A DNA stretch of 64,000 bases, from the NCBI GenBank assembly GCA_016785225.1, contig JAFBJZ010000512.1:3013001-3077000 (forward strand), written 5' to 3'. The notes beneath the pieces are model-generated. The model worked only from the letters and a program-made list of their open reading frames with translations. It ran no database searches and was not told where the DNA came from. Both the position numbers and the translations under genes were made by a program. Shown here one piece after another: positions 34,020 to 45,532 of this stretch. Each line of letters opens with the position of its first letter. Position 1 is the stretch's first letter. This DNA comes from Psettodes erumei. Lineage: Eukaryota; Chordata; Actinopteri; Pleuronectiformes; Psettodidae.

Positions 34020-34345
34020 GTTGTCTGATTGCAGAGCGTGAGTCAGGTGTGGAGAGTCACATTCCAGAACACACAGCTGCTGTCATCACCTCATCATGCA
34101 TCTGCTACTTAAACCAAGTTCAGAGCTTCTGACTCCTCCAGACCGCTGACACAGTAAACCCTGTTCATCGCTTTCAAGCCACTTTTTTTTTTTTCAAGCA
34201 CTAATCCTAATTTCCCTGTTCTGGTCCCGACTCCTGCTGCCAGTTCCAGGTCTGCACATTGGGCCCTCCAGACTTCCAATCTGCATCTCCAGCCAACCCT
34301 AAGAGGCACCTCAAGCTGCCCCGTCATCTCGGCTCCCTGTCCAGC
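34020..34345 (+). mobile_element. Dispersed repeat relic, class unassigned
   Basis: GAGTCAGGTGTGGAG, then CTGCTGTCATCACC, GCTACTTAAAC and a CT/CC-rich second half (CCAGTTCCAGGTCTGC, CTCCAGCC words) match the layout of dispersed fish repeats that carry a promoter-like start and a Pro/Ser-rich false frame. A T-run interrupts it at 34182-34194. No termini are visible and the class is not decided. Confidence 0.42.
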
Positions 34346-34779
34346 AGTTTGTGTGTGCTGTTTCTCTGCCTTAGGAATGTGCCAATCACAACTGTAAAAG
34401 TAATAGTAGTACTGTGTTCCACTATTATGCAGATGTAATATTTAGTTGGCCCTCTTGGGCAGCAGCGAGCATGTCCTAAAGGACCATTCATCTCCCTATT
34501 TTGTTGCTTAACTGGAAAACACACTAAAATCCCTGTTATTTCGATTTTTTTTTTTTTTTTTTTTAACAAAACCCAACAATCTACTTGGACTCAAAAACAT
34601 GATTGGACTTGTACAACAAATAAACAAAATTTCTCATTGTAAAGGCAATTTTGTACTCAGGCAATTTTCTGTGCTTGCAGACCACCTGCACACATCTGTT
34701 TGTCTATTATGCTGGTGAATGAGGAAGGATGGGTGGGGGGTGGCCGTGGCATTTTTTTTGATCATATCAACAACAGCGG
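34346..34779. other. Unique spacer with T20 run
   Basis: A T-run occupies 34545-34564, followed by A-rich sequence that could be the end of a retroposed copy. No family is recognised. Confidence 0.5.
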
Positions 34780-35080
34780 GGACACGGGGCATCCATCATG
34801 ACCTGACCACCTCTCCCGCCTAGATGTACTTGAACGGGTCCAACAAGTGGTTGCAATTTTCCATTTTCATTTGTTGACCACTTGACCATGTGCTTTCCCG
34901 ATCTCCAGCGGACGAGCTCTCATTCGTGGTCGACTTTTGGTCTGTATGCACCTGAAAGCTCTGCTCTGATGCACCGGCTGCTGACAACAGAGTGCAGGCA
35001 GCATGACACACGCTGCCTCAGACACCAACATACACCAGTGGGAGAAAAGAAATGGTTTAGTATAACAGGAAGTTGAATAC
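34780..35080. promoter_or_regulatory. Candidate conserved noncoding block
   Basis: Complex DNA of balanced composition with CpGs (34900-34930) and no repeats. Overlapping short frames on both strands resemble no family. Confidence 0.32.
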
Positions 35081-35915
35081 ATCTGGGGTCTATAATGACA
35101 AAAGGAAATAATGATAATGATTTTATAACTAAATAGACTCTAGTTCTTTAAGGTCGCAATATTTAAAAAACAACAACTATAATACCTGAGCTATGCATTT
35201 GGGCATCACTCAAAAAAAATCTTGCCAAAACCGTGAAGTACGTTACAGGTATTTTCAAAGCTAAGCCAATCCATGTGGCCTTGTTTTCTTTCTGTGGAGC
35301 CTGGATGAGTTGTAAGGAATTGTCAGTACCTGAGAGAAGGGAGGGGCCAATGGCACAAAAAGGGCTGCTCTGCCAGACTGTGTTCTCTCTTTCTGGGCAG
35401 CCTCCACCCTACCACATGGCCCCCACACCTGTTAAGTCTAGTTTGGCTTGCATCTGCACTCAAACACATCCTTTCATACATGCTTCACACACAGATCCTC
35501 AAACACCACATTGCTTTTTATTTATATCAGGGGTTTTCAACTGTTTTCACCTTACTAATGGCAACAAAACAGACAGCAAACAGCATATTAAGATGATAAA
35601 CAAATGTAGTTGAATGCATGAGATATTGAATTTCGGCTTGTACCAACAATGTAACAATACTTTTAATTATTATGACTTTATTTGTGTGCCTTCACTGTAA
35701 TTAAACTGGGTCCTGAAGTTTTTGCTATGATTCAAGCATGTCCCAGTCACAGGTAATCATAAAGTAGCTTCTCTCCTGTTCAGATGTAGACAAAGAGATA
35801 TGAAGAACGTTCCAGGGACAGTAGCGGTAGTTTCCAGTATTTTCTGTTCTGAAACAGGTGTATAAGGATATGGAGGTGAGATGCCAAGAACAGATTTGTA
35901 CATTAGTCTGTACCA
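35081..35915. other. Unique noncoding sequence, no gene seen
   Basis: A CAGGGGTTTTCAACTG word near 35529 resembles a hAT-type terminal sequence, but no partner end or target duplication was found. Confidence 0.5.
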
Positions 35916-36290
35916 GTGAATGAGATGCTGTATTCCTCCCAGGTCCTCAGCGTACAGTGGCATCCAGCTTGCTCCTCTTTCCTTTTCTCTACATGTTGGC
36001 CCTGCTCCCTGGAACCACTTGCTGCTCTCCCTCTGGCCTCCTCCTCTGCTTCCTCCTCCTCTGTGTCTTCCTCTTCTACCCCCCCCCACACACACACACC
36101 CCCACGTGAGCGGCCCAGACAATGGGACCACGGCTGCAGCCAGCCGCGGGGCCCCTCAAGCCAACCGCGTCTTTTCACGACGAAGCCCAAGGGCTCCAGG
36201 GTAAATCCTACAACTTGGCATGCTAGTGTGCCAGCTAAAGGGATGCCAATGTCCGCCAGCATTGCTGCACTCTTCATTTGTAGCCTCCTC
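35916..36290. other. GC-rich, C/T-biased island
   Basis: C/T-rich with a C9 and CA run at 36079-36105, followed by CpG-rich text at 36110-36200. The 209-codon plus-strand frame and two minus-strand frames over it (Glu/Gly-rich) are mirror effects of the bias. No domain or splice pattern supports them. Confidence 0.45.
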
Positions 36291-37550
36291 TCTTTGTTTT
36301 ACACTCTATCACTATATGACTGTTTGTTTCTATCTGCTGCTTTGTCTCTCAGATTTCTTGGCTGTTCCATATTCTTTGGTTTCTCTTTATCTTGGCACAC
36401 AGCAGAGTGTGGAATATCTCATCTTTACCAGGTGTCCCACATCCAGTTTTCTAAAGGCTTTATTCCCACAAGGCTCCAGTTGAAAAGGATGATTTTAAAC
36501 AATACTGCCAATAAAACTACAACTCCAACAGCTGTTATTACATAGGTACATGTCAAACTACAAAAACATATTTTTCACTAATTAAACTACTTTTTTAAAA
36601 ACTTTTTTATGCTTTGTTTTTTGGGGGGGCTCTTCCTGAAGCTGCTCATAATTGTTGGATTTAACCCTCAGCTACAATAGGACATGTGGTGATGACTGTT
36701 AGGATATAGACCTGCTACTTTTTTCCATTAGGTAGCCAAATACAGTCAAGACAGCATTGGCTCAACTGTTATGCTATGTCAAAATCTTTCAACTCATGCA
36801 TGGGATTTATATTTGACAGAATGGCGATCCATTTATTCCTGAGTAATAGTCCAATGACACAATATATTGAAATTTATATAAATATATAAATATATTGAAA
36901 TATTTCAGCAATTTTGTTAATACCATTTATTTACTCTATTTCTATGACAGTAATCAGAAGATCGCTGTCATCTCTTTGTGTTTGCTTCAGAGCTGGAGTC
37001 AGGCCGTGTTTATCTTTAGTGTAGCGTAAATACTTGATGCATTGGGGAAACACCTTGCCTGTGTTTCTCAGGAGCGCAAAGATGCATATCAGCTCCTCCA
37101 AAAATAACTCATTAATTGGATCTCTTGCTGGACCTAATACTTGTATGTTCAGCTATAGTACCAGTTACCAGTTACAGTCTATGTAGCACAGTATCCCTCA
37201 GGATTATGCCTGTATTGGACATATTGGTACTGGATTGGCATGTTGCAAGTCTGACGTTCGTTTTTTCATTTTGATGTGTGTACCGGCATGTTGGCCCCAA
37301 ACCTGGCAACCTGACTTGGATTACACCAGGAAGCTGAGCAGGGCCATTGCAGCATGCAAGTTGTTATTATAATGCATACTACCATAAAGACTGATAACCA
37401 CTTTAGGATGAGTGGAAAAATGTCAAAAACCTACAGCAAGTCCACGAGTCCAAATTGGCTGTGTCGGACTCAAATTCGAAGGACTCCGGTTTCTATTAGC
37501 ATAGCTATCATCGCTACGTTAATACTACTGTAGTGATCCTGCTGCCTAGC
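36291..37550. other. AT-rich unique sequence, no gene seen
   Basis: A 13-bp direct repeat (36861-36873 and 36889-36901) lies in an AT-only stretch. There is no gene. Confidence 0.6.
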
Positions 37551-38030
37551 TACTGCTCACAACCACAATTCACCCAAAACCTGTACAGCCAAAAGAGACA
37601 AGTGCATGAAAACCCGCAGAGCCAGTATATGTATAGTAACACACACAAGCACACATGGCACTGCCCTTTGCGTTATCAGTGAGCCAGAAGGCCAGTGAAG
37701 GAGAAGAGGGGGCATGGGCAGGGGCTGCCGGACAGCTACATAAAAGCCGAACATGAAGAGTGATGGGCTGGGCCACTGTATGCACCATTCGGCCTTCATT
37801 TGCTACAACTGACCCCACTGCTCCCACCCTCACCCACCTTGGTGATCACCCCCCCCTCCCTTCATTTATGCCTTTATGGAATCATTTGCATATGGCATTG
37901 GCTGTGCTGTTCTTTATTGAGGTCATTTTTATCACTGTTGCATGCCAGCCGTGACAACAATAAATCCAGTTTACTCCTGGACAAGGATGACCTTTTTTTC
38001 TCTTCCTAATCAAGCTGTTACAGGTTGAGT
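37550..38030. promoter_or_regulatory. Candidate conserved noncoding block with octamer
   Basis: A perfect reverse octamer ATTTGCAT at 37884-37891 sits inside complex DNA (37860-37990). The left half is GC-balanced and holds an ACATAAAAGCC word near 37738. It contains no repeats. It starts a run of candidate islands that continues to 42240. Confidence 0.37.
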
Positions 38031-38860
38031 CCATACCCAGAGAGCAGTCCTTTGTCTCCTTCTGTTCATTTGTGCTTATCAGCTGAATGAATGAGTGATT
38101 GCTGGGTGCATGCAGGCAGCTCTGAAACTGGGAAAGCATACCAATACACCCTGATTTCCTGTCCACAAGTAGTGCTGTCAAAATAAGCCTTAGTTAATTT
38201 TAGCTTCTCATATGGCCTGCCAGCTGTACCGTACATGTCATGTCCCTCTAACACTCACAAAATCATAGCCACTACACACCAAGTAAAGTGACTGGGTGGT
38301 TTGTACTGTGAGTCTGACAATTTGAAAATGTTGAGTATTAAAACCATATTATATATATATACTTATCACATTTTTGGGATTTAACTAAGACTTAAGAGAC
38401 AACTATCATAGCATTACCAAACAAGCCCCAAAGCCCCAAAACAATGTAATACATGCTGTACTCTTAGATTTTCTCTCTTTTATCAGTGTATAGTGTTGTC
38501 TTAGCCAGTTTGCATACCCCACATCTGACTTTTTTTTGAGCACCTCCATATTTTAGTGACTGTCGCATCTGCTCTGTAGTCTGCACCTGCAGCCCTGTGT
38601 GCCTCCCCTTGCCACCCTGAGCGCTGAACTGGGACCTGATCTGAGACAGCTGCTGCGAAGGATTAAGTCTGGTTTTTAAACAAACACAGCTCTGCAGTGC
38701 TCGGCAGGGGCCGGGGGCAGGGGTCCAGCTCTTGGGACCGCTGAGAGTGAGCCATCCCTCGGGAGAGGTGGAGAGAAGCGCCTCTATGTAACTCAATGAG
38801 CCCCTGAAGCCCCTCAGCAGGGCTGCAGTGAGAAGAGTTGTTTTGACTTCACGTCCATAA
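38031..38860. other. Unique noncoding sequence, no gene seen
   Basis: Moderate complexity. Positions 38560-38840 are GC-balanced and might extend the neighbouring islands. Confidence 0.5.
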
Positions 38861-39370
38861 GAATTTTTGATGAAGAGGATTGTACAATTTATCAGTTACG
38901 AATGCATAGCTCGAGTCACGAGGTCATTTTGGTTGCTGATGGCCTTTCAGTCCTTGACAAGAAAAGGACTGATCACTGCTCCATTTCAGATAAAGGTGAA
39001 CTGTCTTCCTCCTTTACCTTTAGCTACTTTTGTCATCGTTTTGCTCTCCGCATTCACCCCCACGTCACTTCAGACAGGGGTCATCTCGGCAGATTAACTC
39101 CGAAAGCCACATCCAAAACGAAAAACACCACTGGGATCATCTATCACTTGCAGACACAATCATGCTAAATGCGTCTATTTGCATCCCCCTTTTGCAAAAG
39201 AAGGAGGGTCGGGGGAAGAAGGGGAGGGGTATCCATCTCTCTTGTACTTGACATTCCCCATTAAAACGCTGAGCGTGCTGAGGACTGAGCCGGTGAGATG
39301 GCCACAACTTGTTTCTCACACTGTTGTGACAGCGAATGCAAATAGCCTGACTTTACCCCCGGAGAGAGAT
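38860..39370. promoter_or_regulatory. Candidate enhancer with two octamers
   Basis: Two perfect octamers in opposite orientation, ATTTGCAT at 39177-39184 and ATGCAAAT at 39336-39343, lie in about 500 bases of complex DNA that contains a purine-rich insert at 39198-39235. POU factors bind octamers. Activity is inferred. Confidence 0.4.
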
Positions 39371-39499
39371 GGAGAGTGGCAGGTAGGAAAAATGCAGAAA
39401 AGGAGTGTAAAAAAAAAAAAAAAAGAAAGGAGATGAGTAGAACCAGCTCATGGCAAAGTAAAATGAAGGGAAAAAATCATTCCACCCTCCTTTATTCCC
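39371..39499. repeat. A16 run in purine-rich spacer
   Basis: An A-run at 39409-39424 in A/G-rich text separates two candidate islands. Confidence 0.85.
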
Positions 39500-39990
39500 T
39501 TTTAATGACTTCTCCTTCCTCAGCTCTGCCATCAAAATATTATATCAATAATTGCTGGCAAAAAATTAAACAAGTAAAACAATGAGACGGCCCCAGGGGC
39601 TGCCTTCCCCCTCCAAATTAGTCTGTGCATTTTAGAAGAAGGTCACTTCCTCCTCCTCCTTTTCCACCCCCCTCGTGGCCCCCTCCTCCTGCTTTCATCG
39701 GATCAGTGACACGTTCTCTGGCGTGATAGCGCTGACCTGAGTTTGAATTTAGAGTGTTCATTAATAGGATATTATGCCATATGCTCGCTGCACTGTCTTA
39801 TTGTAATGTCTGGCACTGGTTTAAGAATTTGTAATTAGTGCTGATATAATGAAGGGACTGGAGGGGCTAAAGCCAACTGTGGTGCAAAAAAGAGATTTGC
39901 ACTTTGGATTGTGATCTTAGGATCGGTCACCTGCTGACCGGCTGGCTCACCAAATGCATCCTGAGAAAAGACCTGGATGGAGGGCCCTGT
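39500..39990. promoter_or_regulatory. Candidate conserved noncoding block
   Basis: About 490 bases, complex except for a C/T-rich part at 39640-39695. TAATTA at 39832-39837 and GATATTATGCCATATGC near 39768 are the clearest words. It has no repeat family and no plausible frame. Confidence 0.4.
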
Positions 39991-40759
39991 ACTGCAGAAG
40001 TGGAAATCCATCCTAACTGTCCCAAAAATCTCAGTGACGTATAGTTGGTGCTACTGTAAAATGATTACAGAATCCTTTGATCAATTTTAGAGATTCAGGT
40101 GTCTCAACTCTGTCTGGGCGTGTGGAATTTTGCTTATTGTTCAGCACAAAAGGCAGCAAGGACTGTCACTCAACCCCAGTTTCGTCAGGTGAACAACTTG
40201 CATGGCAGCTCAACTGCCACTGGGGTATGAGTATATATGTGTGTGAATGGATCAAAAGGGAACCACTTACATAAAAAGTGTAAACCACTTACATAAAAAA
40301 AGTTTTAGCACACGAATCCCTTTGGTTGGAATCAGGGTAAAGAGCAAGGTTTTGGCTAAATATGCTAAGTATGGCAAATATGGTAATAAGTTAAACATGC
40401 TGTCTCAGCGCCTGCGTCCCCTGAACTTCCATATTAACCATTCTTTCCCTCACCTGACATGCTTTGCCTTGCATATCGTAGGGAAAAATGAAATATGTTG
40501 TCAGTAATTGCGTAACCATTTTGGCAGATAAGTTGATGAACAGTAAGTTGATGATATGCTTATCACCACTCTGTGCAAACTATATCATGCCATCATATTT
40601 TCTACCTTGTGACAGCAAGTGATGTCAAATTCCTGCCCAACAGCGAACCTGCTCATGTGTAGGAAGCTGCATAACCCTCAGTTCTGTTCAGACAAGTGAG
40701 TGTCTTTAGTCCTACCTGGGATACATGCGGAAACAAGAGCTGTTTCAACTGTTACCCTC
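39991..40759. other. Unique noncoding sequence with a short tandem duplication
   Basis: The 17-base word at 40261-40277 is repeated exactly at 40283-40299 (period 22). No gene is recognised. Confidence 0.6.
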
Positions 40760-41060
40760 CTCTCCTCCAGTAGTATTTTTCTAAGAGATGTCCTGTTGTA
40801 CAGCACTCTGCTGTGGCGTTTTCCCTCACACTTTGTCTCCACATCCCACCGGCTCTAATTTTCATTCATAATGATCTTCATGGGCGGCATTGAAGGATGG
40901 CGGTTTGAGCAGCCTTTGCCTTGGCGCTGTCCCAGCACTTTCAGCGCTGATGTGCTGTCATAATTATGCTGTCCGTGCTAAATGCCTATTGTGTAAATGT
41001 GCAGTGCAGCTGCCAACAAAAGCAGAAAATGGAGGGATTTTTTTTTCTATCACCAGGCAG
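40760..41060. promoter_or_regulatory. Candidate conserved noncoding block
   Basis: Complex and CpG-containing, with TTTTCATTCATAATGATC near 40858 and CATAATTATGCTG near 40958. It has no repeats and no open frame of note. Confidence 0.36.
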
Positions 41061-41183
41061 TAAATAATTGCATACAGTGTGGGTTATGCTAAAAATCTAT
41101 CCCCATAAAAGGCATAATACTGGGGGCAATGTATGGAATAAGACAATGACACAAAAAGTCATCTGTTGCCAACTGTGCACAGT

Positions 41184-41203
41184 CACACACACACACACAC
41201 ACA
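41184..41203. repeat. (AC)10 microsatellite
   Basis: A pure AC run. Confidence 0.95.
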
Positions 41204-41289
41204 GATTAAGGAATTCAAATTTATTGGAGGAGAGTCGCTGCTACTTCTGTTTAGGCACTTAGATTCAACATTTTCCACTGTATAGAGTG

Positions 41290-41452
41290 AATCTGATCTG
41301 GTATCAGATCCTGTCCTGTTGTGTATAGATTCTGTCCTGTCCTGTCTCACTGTCTGTCTAAAATGTTTGATGTAGCACCAAATTGTTCATGGGGTCTCAC
41401 TGTGTACTCTTATATAGCTGTAATGACAATAACTTGACTTGACTTGACTTCA
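41290..41452 (+). mobile_element. LINE 3' tail (CR1/L2/Rex1-like)
   Basis: The stretch from the GTCTCACTGTGTACTC word (about 41394), through ATGACAATAA (41423), to three TTGAC units at about 41433-41449 matches the common end of fish non-LTR retrotransposons, which finish in a short tandem repeat instead of poly(A). A GATCTG-GTAT-CAGATC stem-loop at 41295-41310 lies upstream, where such tails often carry a structure. No reverse transcriptase part is present, so this is a 5'-truncated dead copy. Confidence 0.55.
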
Positions 41453-41879
41453 CTATATTTAGCATTATTTTTCAGGATGATTGAGATATTTCTATACCAA
41501 AACAGTAAAGAGTTACTCTGAAGGCTTTGAAATAACATTTAGACCATGATGAGGTAAACAAAACGGTTAATGAACAAAATAAAATTTAAAATAATGTTTT
41601 TTGGTTTCTTTTCAAAACAACTCAGGAGGTTTGGGGTGCTGGATGCACAACCTTAGTCTGAGTAAAATATATCTAAATTTCTCTGCCACTCAGTCAATGT
41701 CAATCTGAGCTCAAAACTATTCATTTCCAGTTTGACTAGAGGAGGCAAGTGACTTAGTTCAGGGGAAACAAAGTAGATATATTTCAGTATTACATGTCAT
41801 GCGGCAGCAGTGGATATTTTTCATATTCTCTGTAAAGCTAAAATTTGATTTTCAGAAAAGTTCCTGGGTATGAGAGCCG
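41453..41879. other. AT-rich unique sequence, no gene seen
   Basis: No recognised feature. Confidence 0.6.
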
Positions 41880-42240
41880 AGCGCAGTGGAATAACTTCTG
41901 CTGCTCTCCTGCACATGACATTGCACATAAATATTCAATAAATTAGCTGCAGCCATTTTATAGATTGATCAGTCATCTCTGGCATACTGTGACAGGCGAT
42001 GCTGGGGCTGAAATATTAATGCTGACAAATTAGGGATTTCTGAGTAAATGATGTCACATTGCACGGCTTCACTCAAATTGACTCCTTGGCATGAGGGCAC
42101 ATTTGCCAGCTCCATAATATACTCGCCTCCCTAACTTCCCCCCTTTTCACCTTCCTTTCCCACCTTCATCTCCTCCCTCCCTCTCACTCCTGCTTCAAAA
42201 TGACATTGATTTTATCGTTAAGCGGGAGTCATTCTTATGC
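41880..42240. promoter_or_regulatory. Candidate conserved noncoding block
   Basis: Complex DNA with several AT-core words (ATAAATTAGC, AAATATTAATGC, ACAAATTAGGG) between 41930 and 42035. It becomes C/T-rich at 42128-42195. It has no repeats or plausible frames. Confidence 0.38.
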
Positions 42241-43879
42241 TGTAGCCCATGGAACTGAGTGAAAACATGGAGGGGAGAAAATGAACCATCAAAAAGGCCA
42301 GTTGTGCCAGGTTCTGCAGATTGAAGCTCTTCTCTTTGGGATCATGGGGCCCCTGCCACTGTGGAAACAGGAATGTGACAGAGGGAAATCCAGGTGCATG
42401 CATGAGGCAGAGTCTGCTGGGCCAGCACAGAAAAAACGCATCGTCAGTCAGACTCTCTGCGCTGATTTCAGGCAGATCTGATCATGATCAGAATCATGTT
42501 ATAGCTAACTTAACGATATATCACGGCAGTCGTAAAAAAAACTAAAACAAATAGAAATAGGCAAACTTTAAAGAAAGAACTTATGCTGCTAAATTCTGAC
42601 TTTGTGCTAATTTCAAATGGTCATGAATCTGCATCTATGAAAGGAAAATCACCAATACATGACAGTTGAGTGCAGAGCATAAACAACTGTAAAAACTGTT
42701 CAAAAATAAACCATTCACCCAAAAAAATTAAAATACGTAAATTTTTTAATGGTTGATCAGTAATCAGCGTACTGTATATCCAAAGAGTTCATTCTGAACC
42801 CCAAATAATGTGATTTAACACTTATTTTGTTGTTTCACTTATCCACTACCTTTGACAAAAGGTCAACTTTTGGCTTTGAAATGTTTCCATCAGTCATCAT
42901 TGGCCCCCGATTTGTTGAAAATCTGGTGGAATTATTTATGCCTCAGAGAGATTGTGCTCTCCTGTTCCACTTACGACAAAGCAGGTAAGGTGTTTAATGT
43001 GGCTGGCAGAAGGAATGAAAAGCTGACAAAAATGTATTTGTTGCTGAAGTCTTTGATCAAGAAAATGAAGAACATTTTTAGTCAGGACATGTGCAGGGTT
43101 AATGGGAAATTTGACTTCCACTTTCAGAAACTCAAGTAATGGCAACATGGCAGACTTAGATAAAGGTTTCCAATCACATTAACCCAGATCTCACTGTTTA
43201 TACCAGCTGTGGCTATCAACTTAAATGCCAAATATAGTTAAACAAATCGGACATCCAAAAATGAAAAACATTTTCTTTTCTTATTTTTCTTTTTTTTTTT
43301 TTGGTAAGGATAATGCTAAGTTCAAACTAACTATTAAATGCTTAAGAGACTTTAAATACTCAATGCAAACACAGGATACACGTCTTAAATAAATGATCTG
43401 GTGGTTGAATTTGCCCTTGCATTTTTTAAATTGTACAAATGTACAAATGATCAAATTAATTTTACACTTCCTAATTCTCTCCCATGCAGCAAATCTCAGG
43501 TTGATACATTAAAGATTTTAGAGGGTACCTCAACTGTTTTAACTGATATCTCATCTCTATACTAAATCCCTTTTGGTATAGGAAATGGGGTGAGTCGATC
43601 TATGTTGTATGTGTTTAAAAAAAAAACTTTCCAAACAACAATGTGAAGCAGCATTTTCCACATGTAGCAAAGAGAAATCGATCTCTGATCTTGAATAAGG
43701 CATGTCTCCGGCAGAAACATTCCCTTACAGGCAAAATACCACTAGCTACATCATTATATATGATCACATCATTACTTTTGGACAAAGAGTGTCCCTGTTT
43801 CACTGAGGGAACGTTGTGTGTTATGTAACGCATGCTGAGTAAGACATACAGCCCACCTTCACATTTACTTATGCATGGC
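42241..43879. other. Unique noncoding sequence, no gene seen
   Basis: The first 240 bases may extend the preceding island. A T-run lies near 43290-43302. The 95-codon frame at 42852-43139 resembles no family. Confidence 0.55.
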
Positions 43880-44070
43880 TTTTACAATTTACCCTTGTGG
43901 TTTTTCCAGATGACAGAGAAAGGCCCTGCTCAGCATTAAGCCTCAGCTCATCTGCTGCTAGTCAGCCTGTAATGAATGAGGCCTGTGTCTCAGATCAATA
44001 CAATCTGTGAGGAATCACCAGCCGGCCGGACAGCCACACATGAGCTGGTCACTGCTTTCTGTGTGTGTAT
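43880..44070. promoter_or_regulatory. Candidate conserved noncoding block
   Basis: GC-balanced and complex, with a CCAGCCGGCCGG word near 44018. Repeat-free. Confidence 0.32.
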
Positions 44071-44399
44071 AAATACTGGGAATACTCATTTATGGTACCT
44101 TACATGTGCGGGATGGCTGCCCCTTGTTTGATTCGTCAACACTATGTATGTATTTAAGCCTCAAAAGGTATTCCCACATTATATGAAAGTTGTCTTATTA
44201 AAAAAAATGTTATAATGGTTTGACAGACAGATTCCTCTCCTCTGAGTTATTATGAGTGGAAACATGATGAGAAGAGCAAAAACACAGTATGCAGAAAATA
44301 CTCATGTTAAGAGGGAAGAAAAAAAAAGAAAAGGCCAAAAGTCCAAAAATAAACTGTATGTAATATATTTCATCATGCTACAGTCATATTTCATTTTTT
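44071..44399. other. AT-rich spacer
   Basis: A-rich runs near 44320. No gene is seen. Confidence 0.6.
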
Positions 44400-44730
44400 T
44401 TCATTAGTTGATTTAATTTTAGAAGCAAGCTTGGGATCGCTGCATTAATTATGGCCTCCAGAGAGATGACAGTGCCGCTTTTACGTGTCAAAGCAAACGT
44501 AAGATCACCACGGGGATATTTTGGCCCGTCTCTCAAGAAAAGTACTTCAGTGGGTTTAAATGTGTCGCTGTCAAAACAAAAAAAAGGACCAAAAGAAACG
44601 CATCATCTGACCTGCTCCAGCCAAAAACATATCTGTCAAAATCCTAATGAAGGCATGAAAAGGTCAAAGGCAGCTTTTATTGAAAGCACCACAAGACTTC
44701 CCCCTCACACCACTGTTTTTCTGGGCTTTA
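44400..44730. promoter_or_regulatory. Candidate conserved noncoding block
   Basis: GCATTAATTATGG at about 44441, several CpGs and no repeats. The 103-codon plus-strand frame over it has no domain and starts inside the block. Confidence 0.36.
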
Positions 44731-44861
44731 TTGAGATTTATTCAACAGGGGTGCTGACGTAAATTGAGAACAGTGTTTAAGTTAAAACTTACAGCATGAG
44801 CATTTACAATAGCCCTTATGGCTGATTACTCCACCTCCTGCAGTTCAAAAGAGATATGTGC

Positions 44862-45532
44862 TAACAGAGCATTTTATCAGGGACACAGTACTGGTACATG
44901 GAGCCTGAATAGAACCTCCCTCTTTTCTCAAACAGCCCCAATTTTTCGTGACTGTGGAAACATTTATTTCAGATTCACGTCCATGTTGACAGGACTGCAT
45001 CACATCATCTCTTAAGATTTATCAGCTGCACATTCAGGCTGCCAATCTTCTGTTCTACCACATCCCAAAGGAGTTCGATCAGATTCAGATCTGGTGACTG
45101 GGGAGGCCACTGATGTTCACGAAACTCACTGTTATGTTCATGAAACCAGTTTGAGACAGCTCATGCTGGATGTAGCCATTAGAAGGTAAGCTGTGGCCAG
45201 AAAGGGATAAACAAGGTCCACAACATTACTCAGAAAGGCTTGTGACCTCATTCATCAACAAGGTGTTTCTTTTCGCAGAACTGATTCCTGGATGTTTTGT
45301 TTTTTGTTTCATTCTGAGTGGGAAAACTCTTGTCTTGCCTGTTGTGTGTAGTTTCACCCACCAACCAACAATCGTGTCACAGTCAAATAAACTCCCATAA
45401 GATCCCATTTTCCCCTCATTGTGATGTATGATGTGAACATTAGCTCCTGACCTTTATTATTTATATGCATAATTTTACATAATTTCATTACATAAATGAG
45501 AAGGTGTACAGCTGTTCCAAATAAAGGTGAGT
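44862..45532 (-). mobile_element. Tc1/mariner transposon, internally deleted
   Basis: On the minus strand, 45111 down to 45046 encodes a WPPQSPDLNLIELLWD segment, the hallmark of the Tc1 transposase C-terminus; the Glu of LIE corresponds to the third catalytic residue. Sequence at 45241-45480 matches the start of the same gene (N-terminal DNA-binding part). Between 45240 and 45241 the middle of the gene, with the first two catalytic Asp residues, is missing. The ends at 44862-44886 and 45500-45532 (GTGTACA..AATAAAGGTGAG) resemble the family's terminal sequences. The copy is about 0.67 kb, against roughly 1.3-1.7 kb for complete fish elements. It cannot make active transposase. Confidence 0.82.

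Noticed and set aside
35529..35560. A CAGGGGTTTTCAAC word resembling a hAT transposon end
   Set aside because: No second terminal repeat, target duplication or internal similarity was found.
35916..36545. A 209-codon plus-strand frame with opposing Glu-rich minus-strand frames
   Set aside because: Composition bias (C/T-rich plus strand) keeps stops rare on both strands. No recognisable domain, signal or conserved motif is present.
42944..42990. A possible small exon between a CTCAG and CAG/GTAAGG
   Set aside because: The donor is good, but the upstream sequence has no pyrimidine tract, so the acceptor is not credible.
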